In this document: positions 61,585 to 64,000 of the stretch, in pieces
How positions within the stretch are numbered: position 1 is the first letter of the stretch
Layout of the letters: each line of letters begins with the position of its first letter
Source of the DNA: Dryocola clanedunensis_A
Lineage (GTDB): Bacteria > Pseudomonadota > Gammaproteobacteria > Enterobacterales > Enterobacteriaceae
DNA: 64,000 nt
Strand: one strand, 5' to 3'
Assembly: GCA_038405435.1 (NCBI GenBank)
Contig: JBBYHZ010000009.1
Translations under genes and position numbers: made by a program
Notes under the pieces: model-generated
Database searches by the model: none
The model's input: the letters and a program-made list of their open reading frames with translations, nothing else
Told to the model about the DNA's origin: nothing

Positions 61585-62975
61585 CTCTTGTGGCGTTCTT
61601 TTATCATGTTGCGACCATCTTTCGGGCGCAGCAGCAGGAAGACCAGCGCTGAAACCAGCGTGACGGCCCCCATGGTCAGGAACGTATAGTGGAACTGCTC
61701 GACAGTATTAAAGTTATCAATCCCTTCATACATACGCAGCACCGCCGCACTAACCGCAACGCCAAGGCTGATTGAAAGCTGCTGGGTGACCGCCAGCACG
61801 CTGTTACCGCTGCTGGCGTTCTCATCGGTGAGATCGGCGAGGGTTATAGTGTTCATCGCGGTGAACTGTGTGGACATCGCCATGCCGAGGATAAACAGCG
61901 GCAGGATCAGCATCCAGACTTCCATTCCCGGCGACTGCAACGAGAACTGCGCAATCAGCAGGCCGATAACCATGGTCACGCCGACCAGCGTTTTCCTGTA
62001 GCCAAACCAGCGCAGCACCTGAGTCACGGTCGATTTCGCCAGCAGGGAGCCGATCGCGGTCGGGGCCATCATGCAGCCCGCGATTAATGCCGTGTAGCCG
62101 AAGCCGACCTGAAGCATTAACGGCATAAGGAAAGGAACGCAGCCGGTGCCCAGCCGCGAAGCAAGGTTGCCAATGATGCCGACAGAGAAGGTTCGCGTTT
62201 TAAACATGGGGAGTGCGATAAGCGGCGTTGGGTGGCGACGGGCGTGCCATATATAGGTCATCAGCAGGAGCAGCCCGCCGAGGATAATCAGAATACCTAT
62301 ATAGCTTGCGACAATGCGCTCGCCAAACAGCTCCATGCCACTGGAAATGAGTACCAGGCTCAAACCAAACAGCAGAAAGCCGGTCATATCGAAACTGCGG
62401 CGCGGCGTGGTGAAGTTCGGCATGTACTTGCGGGCGTAGAGCAAACCGAGCAGGCCAATGGGGATATTTATAAGGAAGATCCAGTGCCAGCTTGCCCAGG
62501 TTACCAGCACGCCGCCGAGCAGCGGGCCTAAAATCGGCCCCACCAGGCCGGGCATGGTGACGAAGTTCAGCACGGGTAGAAGTTCGCTACGCGGGTAGGC
62601 GCGTATTAATGCAAGGCGCGCAACGGGCATCATCATCGCCCCGCCTATCCCCTGAACCACGCGGAAGACAACCAGCTGGGATAACGAGCCCGACATCGCG
62701 CAGGCAAAAGAGCCGAGCGTAAAGAGGCTTACCGCAATCATAAATACCCGGCGGGTCCCGAAGCGATCGGCAAGCCAGCCGCTGACGGGGATAAGCATAG
62801 CGACGGTCAGGGTGTAACTGATGATGGCCGACTGCATAGCCAGCGGCGACCGGCCCAGACTATGGGCGATGGCGGGTAGCGCGGTGTTGAGGATGGTGGC
62901 ATCCAGTGCCTGCATAAAGAAGGCCATTGCCGCTATCCACGGCAGCCCGGCCATACTGCGAGCAGATTTGGTCAT
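61581..62975 (-). CDS. hsrA: DHA2-type MFS transporter HsrA
   Basis: A 464-residue, fourteen-segment drug/H+ antiporter-like protein (YieO). I chose MTKSARSMAGLPWIAAMAFFMQALDATILN at 62975; a longer in-frame start at 63077 lies inside yieP. Motif A is GWLADRFGTRRVF and motif C-like is FVTMPGLVGPILGPLLGG. The E. coli protein was linked to homocysteine efflux; its natural substrate is unclear. It is 29 bases from the yieP stop and probably co-transcribed with it. Confidence 0.93.
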   Translation of the reverse strand: MTKSARSMAGLPWIAAMAFFMQALDATILNTALPAIAHSLGRSPLAMQSAIISYTLTVAMLIPVSGWLADRFGTRRVFMIAVSLFTLGSFACAMSGSLSQLVVFRVVQGIGGAMMMPVARLALIRAYPRSELLPVLNFVTMPGLVGPILGPLLGGVLVTWASWHWIFLINIPIGLLGLLYARKYMPNFTTPRRSFDMTGFLLFGLSLVLISSGMELFGERIVASYIGILIILGGLLLLMTYIWHARRHPTPLIALPMFKTRTFSVGIIGNLASRLGTGCVPFLMPLMLQVGFGYTALIAGCMMAPTAIGSLLAKSTVTQVLRWFGYRKTLVGVTMVIGLLIAQFSLQSPGMEVWMLILPLFILGMAMSTQFTAMNTITLADLTDENASSGNSVLAVTQQLSISLGVAVSAAVLRMYEGIDNFNTVEQFHYTFLTMGAVTLVSALVFLLLRPKDGRNMIKERHKS

Positions 62976-63004
62976 TAGTATCCTGATCTGTAGTGGGTCA
63001 GGCG

Positions 63005-63703
63005 TTAACCATGAGCGAAGGGCTCTTTTAACAGCGTCTGGCCGGCAACGAGCGCGGCCTGGCTGTCTCCCTGACAAATGGCATCAACGATTGCCTGATG
63101 TAAATCGAGCTTCACGACCTGATTATCGGTTATGGCCGTGAAGTAATTGTAATAAATAGAACGGAACAAGTTAGCGAAAGAACAAAGGAAAGGGTTAGCA
63201 CTCATTTCGTAGATCTTTTCGTGGTAGGCCATATCCACTTCTATCCAGCGTTCACGGTTAAAGACCGCTTTAAGGCTGACCATTTCTGCCATCATTATCT
63301 TCAACTGTGCTTTCTGCTCGCTGGTGCCGTGGAGGGCGGCAAGTGAACAAGCCTGCGGTTCGAGGCTATTACGCATAACAAGGAAGTATTCCACCACCTC
63401 ATTAAAGTTTTCCTCCGTCATCCACCAGGTGAGGAGTTCTTTATCCAGAAAGTTCCAGTGGCTGCGGGGCATGATGCGGGTGCCAATGCGTGGACGAGGC
63501 AAAACCATGCCTTTAGCGGTTAATGTCTTTACGGCTTCCCTCACGGCGGTGCGGCTCACGCCGAACAGCTCCCCCAGCTCCATCTCGCCGGGCAGGATAC
63601 TGCCTGCCGGGTATTCACCTTTCAGGATCCCTCGGGCCAGCTTCTCGGCAATAACATAAGAAAGGTTCTTTTGGGCCGCGAGTTGTTGTGCGGATAAAGA
63701 CAT
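63005..63703 (-). CDS. yieP: FadR-type GntR-family regulator YieP
   Basis: A 232-residue regulator with an N-terminal winged helix (GSILPGEMELGELFGVSRTAVREAVKTLTAKGMVLPRPRIGTRI) and an FCD domain (VVEYFLVMRNSLEPQACSLAA, EVDMAYHEKIYEMSANPFL). The ligand is unknown. It lies immediately upstream of hsrA and may regulate it. It is divergent from the rRNA operon. Confidence 0.95.
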   Translation of the reverse strand: MSLSAQQLAAQKNLSYVIAEKLARGILKGEYPAGSILPGEMELGELFGVSRTAVREAVKTLTAKGMVLPRPRIGTRIMPRSHWNFLDKELLTWWMTEENFNEVVEYFLVMRNSLEPQACSLAALHGTSEQKAQLKIMMAEMVSLKAVFNRERWIEVDMAYHEKIYEMSANPFLCSFANLFRSIYYNYFTAITDNQVVKLDLHQAIVDAICQGDSQAALVAGQTLLKEPFAHG

Positions 63704-63854
63704 GGGTGCAATTCCTTGGGCTATGTTTCTCTTTGTAGTATGCCACCAGGCATCTTTTTCTGATGCTAAAAACAGCAGATATGCCGTGCCATGGGCCTTT
63801 TATAACCTGATTGTAGAAAAAAGAGGCGCTTGGTAATAAATTTGCAATTAACCC

Positions 63855-63882
63855 TTGTCACATTCCGAAAAATCCCTATACT
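63855..63882 (+). promoter_or_regulatory. rRNA operon promoter P1
   Basis: TTGTCA (63855-63860), a 16-base spacer and TATACT (63877-63882), followed by the GC-rich discriminator GCGCCTCC and ACTGACACGG, the layout of enterobacterial rrn P1. The A/T-rich stretch upstream (about 63815-63850) would be the UP element and Fis region. The context after yieP points to rrnC. Confidence 0.9.
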
Positions 63883-63952
63883 GCGCCTCCACTGACACGG
63901 CACAACGGCTTACAAACCGGCCAGTCAGTCAGACGAAAGCGAAAATAAACGC

Positions 63953-63980
63953 TTGACTCTGAAAGAGGAAAGCGTAATAT
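63953..63980 (+). promoter_or_regulatory. rRNA operon promoter P2
   Basis: TTGACT (63953-63958), a 16-base spacer and TAATAT (63975-63980), about 98 bases after P1, as in E. coli rrn operons. The leader and 16S gene lie beyond the window end. Confidence 0.88.
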
Positions 63981-64000
63981 ACGCCACCTCGAGTTAGCAA

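Overview
The window is chromosomal DNA from a member of the Enterobacteriaceae. It carries the replication origin and the block around it in the same order as Escherichia coli K-12: yidP, yidE, ibpBA, yidQ, yidR, dgo, yidAB, gyrB-recF-dnaN-dnaA, rpmH-rnpA-yidD-yidC-mnmE, yieEF, adeP, yieH, phoU-pstBACS, glmSU, atp, rsmG-mnmG, oriC, mioC-asnC-asnA, viaA-ravA, kup, rbs, hsrA-yieP, and an rRNA promoter. Many protein differences from E. coli, a fairly GC-rich sequence, the absence of tnaCAB after mnmE and of yidHGF beside dgo, and added accessory genes suggest an Enterobacter/Leclercia/Lelliottia-like species rather than E. coli. The species cannot be fixed from sequence reading alone.

Layout. 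1-3.6 kb: the 3' part of a GntR/UTRA regulator (yidP), an inserted RES/Xre-type toxin-antitoxin-like pair whose toxin looks N-terminally truncated, and the transporter yidE. 3.6-7.9 kb: a membrane diguanylate cyclase, the small heat-shock genes ibpA and ibpB with a sigma-32 promoter and an RNA thermometer, the lipoprotein gene yidQ and the beta-propeller gene yidR. 7.9-12.8 kb: the D-galactonate operon dgoRKADT with three helically phased candidate operators. 12.8-13.6 kb: an inserted higBA toxin-antitoxin module with its own promoter and operator. 13.6-25.5 kb: the replication and RNA core, divergent around the dnaA-rpmH control region. 25.7-37.5 kb: yieE, yieF, adeP, yieH, the phosphate (Pst/PhoU) operon with tandem Pho boxes, and glmUS. 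37.8-44.8 kb: the nine-gene F1Fo ATP synthase operon. 45.4-50.5 kb: rsmG-mnmG, oriC, mioC, asnC and asnA. 50.5-63.7 kb: viaA-ravA, kup, the ribose operon rbsDACBKR with two RbsR-type palindromes, hsrA and yieP. The last 300 bases hold the tandem P1/P2 promoters of an rRNA operon whose 16S gene lies just beyond the window.

Most of this is conserved core genome. The less ordinary material is the truncated RES module with a 9-base-periodic repeat upstream, the higBA insertion, the diguanylate cyclase that lacks an I-site, the third DgoR-like site, the duplicated RbsR operator, the oriC with substituted R2 and R4 DnaA boxes, a PurR-like site between adeP and yieH, and the phosphopantetheinyl-transferase-like YieE with a degenerate second motif. 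I saw no CRISPR array, prophage, insertion sequence or clearly undescribed multi-gene system.
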